In this document: positions 39,782 to 48,372 of the stretch, in pieces
How the letters are laid out: each line of letters begins with the position of its first letter
Position numbering within the stretch: the first letter of the stretch is position 1
Translations under genes and position numbers: made by a program
Assembly (NCBI RefSeq): GCF_000759675.1
Contig: NZ_BAWM01000139.1
Span: forward strand, 62,001 to 126,000
Source: Neobacillus niacini
Lineage (GTDB): Bacteria > Bacillota > Bacilli > Bacillales > Cytobacillaceae
DNA length: 64,000 bases
Direction: 5' to 3'
The notes under the pieces: model-generated
The model's database searches: none
The model's input: only the letters and a program-made list of their open reading frames with translations
What the model was told of the DNA's origin: nothing

Positions 39782-39808
39782 GGAGACTCCCAAGGGGTCT
39801 CTTTTCAT
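39780..39808 (+). terminator. Intrinsic terminator of the resolvase
   Basis: GAGACTCC-CAA-GGGGTCTC followed by TTTT. Confidence 0.82.
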
Positions 39809-40020
39809 ATGCAATTGATATGGGGCGGTAATTATCACAAACCAAGGAGTATCGAATATAGGAAATAGCTGAAGTAGGTTGAGCCACACCAAACTCAATT
39901 TGCCGATGCGATGCCGATAATAACAATGTTGCTACAGGCGATTTTAAGCAAATTAACTAACCCTTTCGCATATGATTACCGATAAGGGTGCAGAATTAAA
40001 GACTCTGCAGATAAATCCTT

Positions 40021-40032
40021 TCATATGTATGA
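40021..40032 (+). other. attR core (12-bp direct repeat)
   Basis: Second TCATA-TG-TATGA. The element half-site to the left ends ATAAATCCTT; the host half-site to the right begins AACAGAAAGGGG. The stretch 39809-40020 has no gene; two further CATATG strings (39806, 39969) lie in it. Confidence 0.82.
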
Positions 40033-40052
40033 AACAGAAAGGGGAGATAAGG

Positions 40053-40946
40053 ATGCATAAATCACTCCAAAGATTGTTTGATGAACGAGTCGAACAATTT
40101 GTTTTAAAGAATAAAAGCGATGTAAGTAATTATTCAAAAGCTGACAGGAAGATAGAGTCATTTGCTAAACGCTCTGCCGAAATAGTAAAAGTTAAGGCTC
40201 GGGGTAACATAATAGAAAATATTGTGGATGAGGATTTTCAAACTATTACCTACCAGGTCCATTACCAATATCTTATTAAACAAAAAGGAACCCTCTATCA
40301 AGAAGAGGAAATGGAAGTAAGGATGGCAAAGTTCTATAAAAATGATTTGTTAATGGACAAAGAGATTAAACCATTAAAAATGAAAGTAAATGAATCAGAA
40401 TTATTTGTAGAAGCTGATGCCGATAGAGAGGAGCGTAAAAGCTATCAATATAATCGTTTAAAAGCTGTTCAATATGCAGAACGCTGGTGGAATACTTATA
40501 ATCCAGCCTTTATAAAATTTGAAAATAACTGTACTAACTTTATTTCACAATGTCTTTATGCTGGTGGAGCTCCAACGAGAGGTTATCCGAACAGGGGCAC
40601 TGGCTGGTGGCTCCAAAATAAAAATTACAGTTATAGTTGGGCTGTAGCCCATTCTTTACGATTGTTTTTAGCTAATTCTAAAACAGGTTTGAGGGCAAGA
40701 GAAGTCAGCAGCCCTGATCAATTATTACTAGGGGACGTAATCTGTTACGATTTCGAAGGAGATGGCAGGTTTGACCATAATACCATTGTTACAGGTAAGG
40801 ACGCGTATGGAATGCCGCTCGTTAATGCCAATACTTACAATAGTCGAATGAGATACTGGGAGTATGAAGATTCATCTGCTTACACACCTAATATTAAGTA
40901 TAAGTTTTTCACGATAGTGGATGGACGTGAATCCTTGTATGGATAA
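40053..40946 (+). CDS. yhbB: YhbB-like putative amidase-domain protein
   Basis: 297 residues, cytosolic by absence of a signal peptide. The C-terminal about 160 residues form an amidase_6 (NlpC/P60-like cysteine hydrolase) domain: VQYAERWWNTYNPAFIKFENNCTNFISQCLYAGGAP gives the catalytic Cys, and FDHNTIVTGKDAYGMPLVNANTYN the His region. The N-terminal half is a helical plus beta module of unknown role. ATG 40053 (MHKSLQRL) follows AAAGGGGAG. The element has inserted 21 bases before this start codon, so the original upstream control region is displaced, although the ribosome binding site lies on the host side of the core. In B. subtilis yhbB sits between queG and trmL. Confidence 0.82.
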   Translation: MHKSLQRLFDERVEQFVLKNKSDVSNYSKADRKIESFAKRSAEIVKVKARGNIIENIVDEDFQTITYQVHYQYLIKQKGTLYQEEEMEVRMAKFYKNDLLMDKEIKPLKMKVNESELFVEADADREERKSYQYNRLKAVQYAERWWNTYNPAFIKFENNCTNFISQCLYAGGAPTRGYPNRGTGWWLQNKNYSYSWAVAHSLRLFLANSKTGLRAREVSSPDQLLLGDVICYDFEGDGRFDHNTIVTGKDAYGMPLVNANTYNSRMRYWEYEDSSAYTPNIKYKFFTIVDGRESLYG

Positions 40947-40994
40947 TGGTTAGTGGTATAATGTGTAGAGAGTTTTTTTTATGAGGTGAGATTC

Positions 40995-41468
40995 ATGGCA
41001 ATACATGTAGTATTATATCAACCGCAAATTCCTTCAAATACAGGAAATATCGCAAGGACCTGTGCTGGGACAGATACTTCTTTACATTTAATCCGTCCAT
41101 TAGGGTTTTCAACCGATGACAAAATGTTAAAAAGAGCTGGTTTGGATTATTGGGAATTTGTAAACATTGTTTATTATGATTCTCTAGATGACTTTTATGA
41201 TAAGAATAAGGGTGGAGAGTTTTTCTATATCACTAAATTTGGTGAAAAGCCATATAGTTCCTTCGATTATAGTAATCCGGATAAAGATTATTTTTTCATT
41301 TTTGGCCGTGAAACGACTGGGCTTCCAAAAGACGTGATTGAAAATAATAAGGATGTCAGCCTGAGGATTCCGATGAATGACAATATTCGTTCCTTGAATT
41401 TATCGAACACTGCTGCGATTCTAATCTATGAAGCATTAAGGCAGCAAGACTATCGTCATTTAAAATAA
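40995..41468 (+). CDS. trmL: tRNA (cytidine(34)-2'-O)-methyltransferase TrmL
   Basis: A SPOUT methyltransferase of 157 residues that 2'-O-methylates the wobble base of leucine tRNAs. Visible marks: IHVVLYQPQIPSNTGNIARTC at the start, then LHLIRPLGF, the knot strand FIFGRETTGLP and RIPMNDNIRSLNLSNTAAILIYEALRQ at the SAM-binding knot. ATG 40995 lies behind GAGGTGAG. Shares with QueG a role at the wobble position. Confidence 0.94.
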   Translation: MAIHVVLYQPQIPSNTGNIARTCAGTDTSLHLIRPLGFSTDDKMLKRAGLDYWEFVNIVYYDSLDDFYDKNKGGEFFYITKFGEKPYSSFDYSNPDKDYFFIFGRETTGLPKDVIENNKDVSLRIPMNDNIRSLNLSNTAAILIYEALRQQDYRHLK

Positions 41469-41472
41469 GATG

Positions 41473-41504
41473 TAAGAGGCCAAGCTTATGGCCTCTTTTT
41501 TCTA
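41473..41504 (+). terminator. Intrinsic terminator of trmL
   Basis: AGAGGCCA-AGCTTA-TGGCCTCT followed by six T. Confidence 0.85.
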
Positions 41505-41526
41505 AACACAGAAAGGAAGTATAGTT

Positions 41527-42276
41527 ATGAACGAAGTAATTAGCACAATATTAAATCATCGATCTATCCGTCATTTTAAGGATCAGCAGTTAACCGATGA
41601 ACAAATTAAAACAATTGTTTCTTGTGCACAAGCAGCCTCAACTTCGAGTTTTATTCAGGCATATTCGATTATAGGTATAAAAGATATGGAAAAAAAGCGG
41701 AAGCTTGCAGAGATAGCCGGGAACCAAGAATATGTTGCCCACAATGGTCATCTATTTGTCTTTTGCGCAGATTTAAGTCGACATGAATTGATTGGTGAAA
41801 TGGAACATAAAGATGTGATCCCATCGATTGAAAGTACAGAAAAATTTATGGTGGCACTCATTGATGCCTCGTTAGCTGCACAAAATGCCGCGATTGCTGC
41901 AGAATCCATGGGGCTAGGAATTTGTTACATAGGTGGGATTCGAAATAAGCTTGATGAAGTTAAGGAATTATTAAAAACTCCAGAGAGGGTTATCCCGCTC
42001 TTTGGAATGACTGTAGGGTATCCTGAGAAAATTAATGACCAAAAGCCAAGACTTCCTCTAGCACATATTTATCATGAAGAGGAATACGAACAGGATAAAG
42101 AAGTTTATATGTCGCAGCTTCAAGAATATAATCAAGTAATCTCAAGCTATTATCATGATAGGTCAAGTGGAAATAGAAAGGATCGCTGGTCCGAGCAGAT
42201 GGCAAAAATGCTTGAAAAACAAACGCGGATGTATATGAAGGATTTTGTTCAAAAAAACAAATTGAATAAAAGATAA
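41527..42276 (+). CDS. Oxygen-insensitive NADPH nitroreductase (NfsA/NfrA family)
   Basis: 249-residue FMN-dependent oxidoreductase. FMN-binding N-terminus ILNHRSIRHFKDQQLTDEQIKTIV, then SCAQAASTSSFIQAYSII, the middle AQNAAIAAESMGLGICYIGGIRN, and GMTVGYP... KPRLPLAHIYHEE, all features of the NfsA/FRP branch. The C-terminal tail (SSGNRKDRWSEQMAKML) is also typical. Physiological substrate uncertain: quinones, nitro compounds or flavins. ATG follows AAAGGAAGTATAGTT. It precedes the prkA region. Confidence 0.9.
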   Translation: MNEVISTILNHRSIRHFKDQQLTDEQIKTIVSCAQAASTSSFIQAYSIIGIKDMEKKRKLAEIAGNQEYVAHNGHLFVFCADLSRHELIGEMEHKDVIPSIESTEKFMVALIDASLAAQNAAIAAESMGLGICYIGGIRNKLDEVKELLKTPERVIPLFGMTVGYPEKINDQKPRLPLAHIYHEEEYEQDKEVYMSQLQEYNQVISSYYHDRSSGNRKDRWSEQMAKMLEKQTRMYMKDFVQKNKLNKR

Positions 42277-42281
42277 AAAAT

Positions 42282-42312
42282 AAGGGCTGCCTCAAAGGCA
42301 GCCTATTGTGTT
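42282..42312. terminator. Bidirectional terminator
   Basis: AGGGCTGCCT-CAA-AGGCAGCCT, between the nitroreductase gene and a convergent small gene. Confidence 0.75.
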
Positions 42313-42318
42313 GCAAAA

Positions 42319-42411
42319 TTATTTATTTGAACCTGGCTTATCATTATAACCTGATGTGAAGATAGCTGCTAAAAATGCCACCATAACTAAAATAATTAGA
42401 AATGTTCCCAT
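42319..42411 (-). CDS. Small single-segment membrane protein (30 residues)
   Basis: MGTFLIILVMVAFLAAIFTS followed by GYNDKPGSNK: one clear membrane helix and a short polar tail. AAGGAGG lies 12 bases before the ATG, somewhat far. It sits alone on the minus strand between the nitroreductase and prkA genes. No name known to me; small proteins of this shape are common in bacilli. Confidence 0.6.
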   Translation of the reverse strand: MGTFLIILVMVAFLAAIFTSGYNDKPGSNK

Positions 42412-42559
42412 GCTTATGTAAAGCCTCCTTAATTTTAAGATATTTCTTGTTTTAGACACATATACATTTATTATAGCCTATCTTATAAAAATGAAAAGAG
42501 CAATAATCCATTCTTTTCTTAAAACAAAAAAGATAGTCAGGAATACTACACCGATACGC

Positions 42560-42586
42560 ATGTTCAAGTTCCTGCGTGCATAGAGT
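42560..42586 (+). promoter_or_regulatory. Sigma-E-like sporulation promoter of prkA
   Basis: ATGTT (42560-42564), 14 bases, CATAGAGT (42579-42586), close to the sigma-E consensus (ATATT, 14, CATACA-T). B. subtilis prkA is known to be sigma-E dependent. Confidence 0.55.
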
Positions 42587-42626
42587 ATATTAATCGTCTC
42601 TGATTACTACACAGGGGGAGGGCCTT

Positions 42627-44522
42627 ATGGATATTCTAAAAAAAATCGAGATGTTTCGAGAAGAAGAAGAAAAGCTTCGTTGGGAAGGGTCATTTGGTGA
42701 TTATTTACTGTTGTTAAAAGAGAGGCCATTGGTAGCACAATCTGCACATTCACGAGTTTATAATATGATCAAGGACTCTGGGATTGAGGTAGTAAAAGGG
42801 ACTAAGAATTACAATTTCTTTAGTAATCAATTATTTGGCTTAGAGGAGTCATTGGAAAGACTTGTCGAGGAATACTTCCATCCTGCTGCTAAAAGGCTGG
42901 ATGTAAGAAAGCGGATTTTATTGCTAATGGGTCCGGTAAGTGGCGGTAAATCTACACTGGTTACAATGTTAAAACGCGGATTAGAGGCTTATTCTCATAC
43001 GGATAGAGGCTCTGTATTCGCCATTAAAGGCTGCCCGATGCATGAAGACCCGCTTCATTTAATACCGCATCATTTGCGTCCGGATTTTTATGAAGAGTAT
43101 GGAATTCGAATTGAAGGAAATCTTTCGCCATTAAATATGATGCGCCTTGAGAAGGAGTACGGTGGAAGAATCGAAGATGTGTTAGTTGAAAGAATCTTCT
43201 TCTCAGAGGATAAGCGAACTGGAATCGGAACATTTAGCCCATCCGATCCAAAATCACAGGATATTGCTGATTTAACAGGAAGTATTGACTTTTCGACGAT
43301 AGCTGAATATGGTTCAGAATCAGATCCGCGAGCCTATCGATTTGATGGGGAACTAAATAAAGCGAATCGCGGTATGATGGAATTCCAAGAGATGTTGAAA
43401 TGTGATGAAAAGTTCTTGTGGCACCTGCTGTCGTTAACCCAAGAAGGAAACTTTAAAGCAGGAAGATTTGCGCTAATTTCTGCAGATGAATTGATAGTAG
43501 CACACACAAACGAAACTGAATACCGCTCATTTATCTCCAACAAGAAGAATGAAGCCTTACATTCAAGGATTATCGTTATGCCAATCCCATATAATTTAAA
43601 AGTTTCACAGGAAGAGAGAATCTATGAAAAGATGATTAGTGAAAGTGATGTATCGGATGTTCATATTGCCCCGCATACGTTACGCGTTGCTGCAATGTTT
43701 ACAATCTTAACCCGCCTCAAGGAACCAAAGAAAGGCGATATTGACTTGGTCAAGAAAATGCGCCTGTATGACGGTGAAAATGTGGAAGGTTTTAATGCTG
43801 TTGATGTTAGTGAATTAAAGAAAGAATATCCAGATGAAGGTATGAGTGGTATTGACCCGCGTTACGTTATTAACCGAATATCATCTACTATCATCCGCAA
43901 AGAAGTACCATCAATTAATGCATTAGATGTATTAAGATCATTAAAAGACGGACTGGATCAACATCCTTCGATCACAGCTGAACTGCGTGAGCGATATATG
44001 AACTATATTTCTGTTGCTCGTAAAGAGTATGATAATATCGCCAAAAATGAAGTCCAGAAGGCTTTTGTGTATTCTTATGAAGAATCTGCTAAAACGCTAA
44101 TGGACAATTATCTTGATAATGTTGAAGCGTATTGTAACAAAGCCAAACTTCGCGATCCGTTAACAGGTGAAGAAATCAATCCAGATGAAAAATTAATGCG
44201 TTCGATTGAAGAACAAATTGGTATTTCTGAAAACGCCAAAAAAGCGTTTAGGGAAGAAATTCTAATTCGAATTTCTGCCTTTGCGAGAAAAGGTAAACGG
44301 TTCGATTATAACTCACATGATAGGCTTCGTGAAGCGATTCAAAAGAAATTATTTGCAGACCTTAAAGATGTTGTGAAGATTACCACTTCTTCCAAAACCC
44401 CTGATGAACAGCAGTTAAAGAAAATTAATGATGTTGTAGCCAGGTTAATTGATGAGCATGGTTATAACTCAACATCAGCAAATGAACTATTACGGTATGT
44501 CGGCAGTTTATTAAACCGTTAA
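42627..44522 (+). CDS. prkA: Serine protein kinase PrkA (AAA-type)
   Basis: 631 residues. The N-terminal AAA+ part has Walker A GPVSGGKST at about residue 106, preceded by the conserved FFSNQLFGLEESLERLVEEYFHPAAK. The middle has LTGSIDFSTIAEYGSESDPRAYRFDGEL and RGMMEFQEMLKCDEKFLW. The C-terminal third is the PrkA kinase-like domain. In B. subtilis it is expressed early in the mother cell and affects sporulation; whether it acts mainly as kinase or protease has been debated. GGGGGAGGGCC precedes the ATG. It is followed by yhbH as usual. Confidence 0.95.
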   Translation: MDILKKIEMFREEEEKLRWEGSFGDYLLLLKERPLVAQSAHSRVYNMIKDSGIEVVKGTKNYNFFSNQLFGLEESLERLVEEYFHPAAKRLDVRKRILLLMGPVSGGKSTLVTMLKRGLEAYSHTDRGSVFAIKGCPMHEDPLHLIPHHLRPDFYEEYGIRIEGNLSPLNMMRLEKEYGGRIEDVLVERIFFSEDKRTGIGTFSPSDPKSQDIADLTGSIDFSTIAEYGSESDPRAYRFDGELNKANRGMMEFQEMLKCDEKFLWHLLSLTQEGNFKAGRFALISADELIVAHTNETEYRSFISNKKNEALHSRIIVMPIPYNLKVSQEERIYEKMISESDVSDVHIAPHTLRVAAMFTILTRLKEPKKGDIDLVKKMRLYDGENVEGFNAVDVSELKKEYPDEGMSGIDPRYVINRISSTIIRKEVPSINALDVLRSLKDGLDQHPSITAELRERYMNYISVARKEYDNIAKNEVQKAFVYSYEESAKTLMDNYLDNVEAYCNKAKLRDPLTGEEINPDEKLMRSIEEQIGISENAKKAFREEILIRISAFARKGKRFDYNSHDRLREAIQKKLFADLKDVVKITTSSKTPDEQQLKKINDVVARLIDEHGYNSTSANELLRYVGSLLNR

Positions 44523-44532
44523 TTAAAATAGT

Positions 44533-44570
44533 AGGGACTGGCGGAAGGAATCTGCCAGTCTGTTTTTTTC
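44533..44570 (+). terminator. Intrinsic terminator of prkA
   Basis: GACTGGC pairs with GCCAGTC around an 11-base loop, followed by TGTTTTTTT. Confidence 0.82.
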
Positions 44571-44636
44571 ACAATAAATGAAACAATATGCTCGTCCATT
44601 TTTATCAGCATAAGCCCAATTGTCGAAATAATTTGT

Positions 44637-44663
44637 AAATTATTTGCTGTTTCTGCATAGGAT
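44637..44663 (+). promoter_or_regulatory. Sigma-E-like promoter of yhbH
   Basis: AAATT (44637-44641), 14 bases, CATAGGAT (44656-44663): the same spacing and -10 start as before prkA. Confidence 0.45.
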
Positions 44664-44768
44664 AAAGTAATCAACATTATATGCATTTTTACACTCGGGT
44701 TATTTTATGACATTTGAAAGAATATGTGACTCAAGTAAATAAAAAAATTATTAAGGAGGGGTTTTACA

Positions 44769-45935
44769 TTGTCTGACAATAACCATCAATATGTGATTTC
44801 AAGAGAAGATTGGTCCCTCCACCGTAAAGGCCACGATGACCAGCAAAGGCATCAAGAAAAAGTCCAGGAGGCAATTAGAAACAATCTTCCCGACTTAATT
44901 ACAGAAGAAAGCATCATTATGTCTAATGGACGCGATGTGGTTAAAATTCCAATTCGCTCATTGGACGAATATAAAATCCGCTACAATTATGACAAAAACA
45001 AACACGTGGGCCAAGGTGACGGTGAGAGCCAAGTAGGTGACGTAATTGCTCGTGACGGTTCAAATGCGCAAAAGGGTCCAGGAAAAGGGCAAGGCGCTGG
45101 GGATCAAGCCGGTGAAGATTACTTTGAAGCTGAAGTTTCATTAATGGAATTAGAGGAAGCTTTGTTTAAACAACTAGAGCTGCCAAATCTTAAAAGAAAA
45201 GAAGAGCAGGAACATTTGGTTGAAAATATTGAATTCAATGATATACGCAAAACAGGTCTAATGGGCAATATTGATAAAAAGCGTACCATGATGTCTGCAT
45301 TTAAGAGAAATGCAATGAACGGAAAACCTGCATTCCATCCAATTTACAAAGACGATTTGAAATTTAAGACTTGGAATGAAGTAATAAAACCAGATTCAAA
45401 GGCAGTCGTTATTGCAATGATGGATACTAGTGGATCCATGGGAATATGGGAAAAATATATGGCTAGAAGTTTCTTCTTCTGGATGACTCGCTTCTTACGT
45501 ACAAAATATGAAACAGTTGAAATTGAATTTATTGCTCATCATACAGAAGCTAAGGTTGTTACTGAGGAGGATTTCTTCTCCAAGGGTGAAAGTGGAGGTA
45601 CAATCTGTTCTTCTGCATACCGAAAAGCCATAGAAATAATTGATGCAAAGTATAATCCACGTAAGTTCAACATCTATCCATTCCACTTTTCTGATGGTGA
45701 TAATCTTACATCTGATAATGCTCGCTGCGTCAAGCTTGTTGAAGAACTAATGAAAGTTTCAAACATGTTTGGTTATGGTGAGGTAAATCAGTATAATCGT
45801 CATTCCACATTAATGTCAGCCTACAAAAATATCAAGGATGAGCAATTCCGCTATTATATTCTCAAGCAAAAAGCGGATGTATTCCATGCGATGAAGAGCT
45901 TTTTTCAAAAAGAGGAAAATAAAATGTTTGCCTAA
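44769..45935 (+). CDS. yhbH: Sporulation protein YhbH (DUF444, VWA-like)
   Basis: 388 residues of the DUF444 family. TTG start at 44769 behind AAGGAGGGG. N-terminus ISREDWSLHRKGHDDQQRHQEKV, a Gly/Gln-rich middle (KGPGKGQGAGDQAGEDYF), then a von Willebrand-like domain with the metal-site motif MMDTSGSMG (D-x-S-x-S). The C-terminal part has FHFSDGDNL. Family members occur next to prkA and spoVR in many bacteria, and the B. subtilis gene is expressed under sigma-E. Function in the spore or mother cell is not fully known. Confidence 0.93.
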   Translation: MSDNNHQYVISREDWSLHRKGHDDQQRHQEKVQEAIRNNLPDLITEESIIMSNGRDVVKIPIRSLDEYKIRYNYDKNKHVGQGDGESQVGDVIARDGSNAQKGPGKGQGAGDQAGEDYFEAEVSLMELEEALFKQLELPNLKRKEEQEHLVENIEFNDIRKTGLMGNIDKKRTMMSAFKRNAMNGKPAFHPIYKDDLKFKTWNEVIKPDSKAVVIAMMDTSGSMGIWEKYMARSFFFWMTRFLRTKYETVEIEFIAHHTEAKVVTEEDFFSKGESGGTICSSAYRKAIEIIDAKYNPRKFNIYPFHFSDGDNLTSDNARCVKLVEELMKVSNMFGYGEVNQYNRHSTLMSAYKNIKDEQFRYYILKQKADVFHAMKSFFQKEENKMFA

Positions 45936-45938
45936 CCA

Positions 45939-45972
45939 AAATCGACAGGTACAATGCCTGTCGATTTCTTCT
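45939..45972 (+). terminator. Intrinsic terminator of yhbH
   Basis: AAATCGACAGG-TACAATG-CCTGTCGATTT then CTTCTTT. Confidence 0.85.
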
Positions 45973-45986
45973 TTGCATAATAAATT

Positions 45987-47243
45987 TCATTTTTTCTTAA
46001 GTGAGGTAATAGTTGGAAATTTAATGTAAAATGTTGTGCCAGCCTCGATTTCACTTTCCACTCGAATAAAACCATTCATAGCACGTACGATACTATAAAC
46101 CACCATCATACCAAGCCCTGTACCGTTCTTTCCTTTTGTTGAATAATATGGTTCACCGAGTCGTTCAAGTTGTTCTGAAGTCATCCCTATTCCTGTATCC
46201 CTGATACAAATAGTGACATAATCTTGACTAAAATGAGTTTCAATATATAGCTGACCACCATTCGGCATTGCCTCAACAGCATTTTTGAGAATATTAATAA
46301 AGCATTGGCGGAATCGTTGTCTATCACCTTTAATGAATCCAATCACTGAAAAATCAGTGATAATTTCAACAGAATTTTGATTTGCAATTGGAGTTAGGAT
46401 ACTAATGATTTGCTTTAGTTCATTTTTAACATTAAGTTCTTCGATTGAGACTAAGGATGGTTTGGCAAATGTCAAGTAATCCTGAATTACTCTTTCGGCA
46501 GAATTAAGTTCTTCCTTTACAATCGAGAGATATTCTTTACGTTTATGTCTTGGTAGATACTCATCATTAAGTAACTGGACAAACCCGCTGGCAGCAGTCA
46601 GCGGATTCCGAATTTCATGGGATATGGCTGCACCCATTTGTTCGACTGCCTTTAGTTTCTCTACTTTAATTAATTGATGATTTAGTTCTACACTTTTTTT
46701 GATATATTCAATTGAATAGGCAATAAGACCAATACCCAGCGGGGGGATCACCAAATAGGCAAACAAAACATCAAACCAAGGGCTGCCCGTATAATTAATA
46801 AATTCCGCTCCTGTCGTAAGGATTCCAAGTATTATTCCTAAACAAATCGCTATGGAGATTCGCCGGTCGGAAGATTGTTTCCAAAACCAAGGTGATAAGC
46901 GAAAAAATGCAATAGCGAGAGGGACATAAAGCAGGAGGGTTCCAATCAAACCTGAGTCAAAGCCATAAAAGAGTCTAATGATTAGCATTACGGCTACAAG
47001 TATAAGTCCGATTCCAAGATATAAACCGCCAATGACGATTGGAATTATCCGCAAATCGTATCGCGCAAATGAAACTGGACTGTAGGAAAATTGAAGACAT
47101 ATCCATAACAAAAGGATAAAAATGATAATGATTGCGGTTTTGGAAATATTAAATTTTCTGCTTCGATCAAGCCAAATTAAGCAAAAGAGGAGCAATATAA
47201 TTAAAATGGAAAGATTTAAGAAAAGGTGTTTTGTGATTTCCAT
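45987..47243 (-). CDS. Multi-pass sensor histidine kinase (KinB type)
   Basis: 418 residues. The N-terminal about 190 residues form six or more membrane segments of the 5TM-LYT/KinB kind (PIVIGGLYLGIGLILVAV, GLIGTLLLYVPLAIAFF, VIPPLGIGLIAYSIEY). The dimerisation helix carries the phosphorylated His in MGAAISHEIRNPLTAASGFVQLL. The catalytic domain has the N box ILKNAVEAMPNGG, G1 DTGIGM and G2 GTGLGMMVV. No response regulator is beside it, as usual for phosphorelay kinases feeding Spo0F in spore formers. Its position next to prkA/yhbH suits a sporulation role, but the signal is unknown. Confidence 0.88.
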   Translation of the reverse strand: MEITKHLFLNLSILIILLLFCLIWLDRSRKFNISKTAIIIIFILLLWICLQFSYSPVSFARYDLRIIPIVIGGLYLGIGLILVAVMLIIRLFYGFDSGLIGTLLLYVPLAIAFFRLSPWFWKQSSDRRISIAICLGIILGILTTGAEFINYTGSPWFDVLFAYLVIPPLGIGLIAYSIEYIKKSVELNHQLIKVEKLKAVEQMGAAISHEIRNPLTAASGFVQLLNDEYLPRHKRKEYLSIVKEELNSAERVIQDYLTFAKPSLVSIEELNVKNELKQIISILTPIANQNSVEIITDFSVIGFIKGDRQRFRQCFINILKNAVEAMPNGGQLYIETHFSQDYVTICIRDTGIGMTSEQLERLGEPYYSTKGKNGTGLGMMVVYSIVRAMNGFIRVESEIEAGTTFYIKFPTITSLKKK

Positions 47244-47366
47244 CTATTTCACCATCCAAAAGGCTTATAGGAAAATTTTACATTTATCTTCGTATTATTA
47301 CAACTAAATTTACTAATTATTTTGAATAAAGGCATGAAAAAAGAAGGAAAATGTAGAAATATGAAG

Positions 47367-47396
47367 AACGGAAGGGTTAAATTCCTTCCGTTTTAT
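47367..47396 (+). terminator. Hairpin before a small membrane protein gene
   Basis: AACGGAAGG pairs with CCTTCCGTT, then TTATATTT. No plus-strand gene ends before it, so it may act as an attenuator or be a relic. Confidence 0.5.
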
Positions 47397-47411
47397 ATTT
47401 ATGGAGTTGAA

Positions 47412-47558
47412 ATGGTATTTCTTCCTTTAGTTTTCGAGGTATACAAAGAAGTATCAGCTAAATGTATTAAATCTTTTGGTTTCGATTCCGGACTAGGAAT
47501 CATTGAGGCAATTCCGATACTGGCAACCCTCCTTCTGATTTATTATCGTTTTGGCTAG
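47412..47558 (+). CDS. Small hydrophobic protein (48 residues)
   Basis: ATG 47412 lies five bases after GGAG (MVFLPLVFEVYKEVSAKCIK then SFGFDSGLGIIEAIPILATLLLIYYRFG). Two hydrophobic segments with a short polar middle. A longer frame from 47322 would include an unlikely Lys/Arg-rich leader and a hairpin. No family recognised. Ends at a strong terminator shared with azoR. Confidence 0.45.
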   Translation: MVFLPLVFEVYKEVSAKCIKSFGFDSGLGIIEAIPILATLLLIYYRFG

Positions 47559-47563
47559 AGAAA

Positions 47564-47592
47564 AAGCTTCCTCTTAAAGGAAGCTTTTCTTG
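47564..47592. terminator. Bidirectional terminator
   Basis: AAAAAGCTTCCT-CTTAA-AGGAAGCTTTT between two converging genes. Confidence 0.85.
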
Positions 47593-48255
47593 CTATGATA
47601 GTAAAATTGGTGATTTTATCATTTCCTTCGCCGCTTGAATTGCTTCTTTCTTCGCTTTTTCAACAATTTCTGGTACCTTTTGCGGGTAAAGGTCTAAAGC
47701 TTCTGCAATAATGGTGTCCATTACCTCAATACCAAGGAAGTTAAGTGCAATTCTTAAATAACGATCTCCACATTCTAACTCCATCATTGGCGTTCCTGTG
47801 TATAGACCACCGCGGGTATTGATATGAATTGCTTTTTTACCAGTAAGGAGTCCTTTTGGACCATTAGCTGTATGGCTAAATGTTTTTCCTGCTATAAACA
47901 GATTATCTAAATACGCTTTTAACACCGCTGGAGAACTTAAGTTCCAAATTGGTGAGACGAAAACATAGTAGTCATAAGAAAGGAATTCATCAGCAAGTGC
48001 ATGCATTTTAAGAATTTTCTCGCGCTCAACATCGGTTAATTGATCTAATGTATAACCATATCCCGCTAATTTACCTCTTGCAGACACTAATTCAGCATCC
48101 ATGTGAGCAATATCTAAAGTAAATAAGTCGATTGTTTTTATTTCCATTTCCGGGCATTCTTCTATAATCGTGTTGATAAAAGCCTCGCCGACTTGCAGAC
48201 CTTTTGATTTCTCTAGTCCTTTAGGATTTGCTGTAATATATAATAATTTTCTCAC
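47593..48255 (-). CDS. azoR: FMN-dependent NADH:quinone oxidoreductase / azoreductase AzoR
   Basis: A flavodoxin-fold reductase of about 220 residues that reduces quinones and azo compounds by two-electron transfer, cytosolic dimer. Marks: LLYITANPKGLEKSKGLQVGEAFI at the FMN phosphate loop, FVSPIWNLSSPAVLKAYLDNL, GLLTGKKAIHINTRGGLYTG and the C-terminal YLRIALNFLGIEVMDTIIAEALD. GTG 48255 (MRKLLYITANPKG) fits the family; an in-frame ATG at 48288 adds 11 residues but has no better ribosome site, so the start is open. Confidence 0.9.
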   Translation of the reverse strand: MRKLLYITANPKGLEKSKGLQVGEAFINTIIEECPEMEIKTIDLFTLDIAHMDAELVSARGKLAGYGYTLDQLTDVEREKILKMHALADEFLSYDYYVFVSPIWNLSSPAVLKAYLDNLFIAGKTFSHTANGPKGLLTGKKAIHINTRGGLYTGTPMMELECGDRYLRIALNFLGIEVMDTIIAEALDLYPQKVPEIVEKAKKEAIQAAKEMIKSPILLS

Positions 48256-48372
48256 TTCAACACATCCATTCCTTTTAATAAACCTCATTAATACTATTAT
48301 AAGGAAATAACTTCACCCAATTTTGTAGAATAAGTGAAATTATTGAACATTAAGTGTCGATTAATAAAAATA

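Larger units (their letters stand above)
20149..40032. mobile_element. Integrated serine-recombinase element (about 19.9 kb) between queG and yhbB
   Basis: The element is bounded by the direct repeat TCATATGTATGA at 20149-20160 and 40021-40032. A large serine recombinase gene lies immediately inside the left end, the usual arrangement. The gene order on the two sides (queG; yhbB-trmL-...-prkA-yhbH) is the contiguous B. subtilis order, so the block is an insertion. Cargo is of mixed kind: RT, nucleases, sigma/anti-sigma, 5S rRNA, small secreted proteins. No relaxase, coupling protein, capsid or transposase is seen, so it is either moved in trans or is a genomic island that only excises and integrates. 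Confidence 0.88.

Noticed and set aside
47322..47411. Longer start of the small gene ending at 47558
   Set aside because: The added part contains a terminator-like hairpin and lacks a good ribosome binding site.
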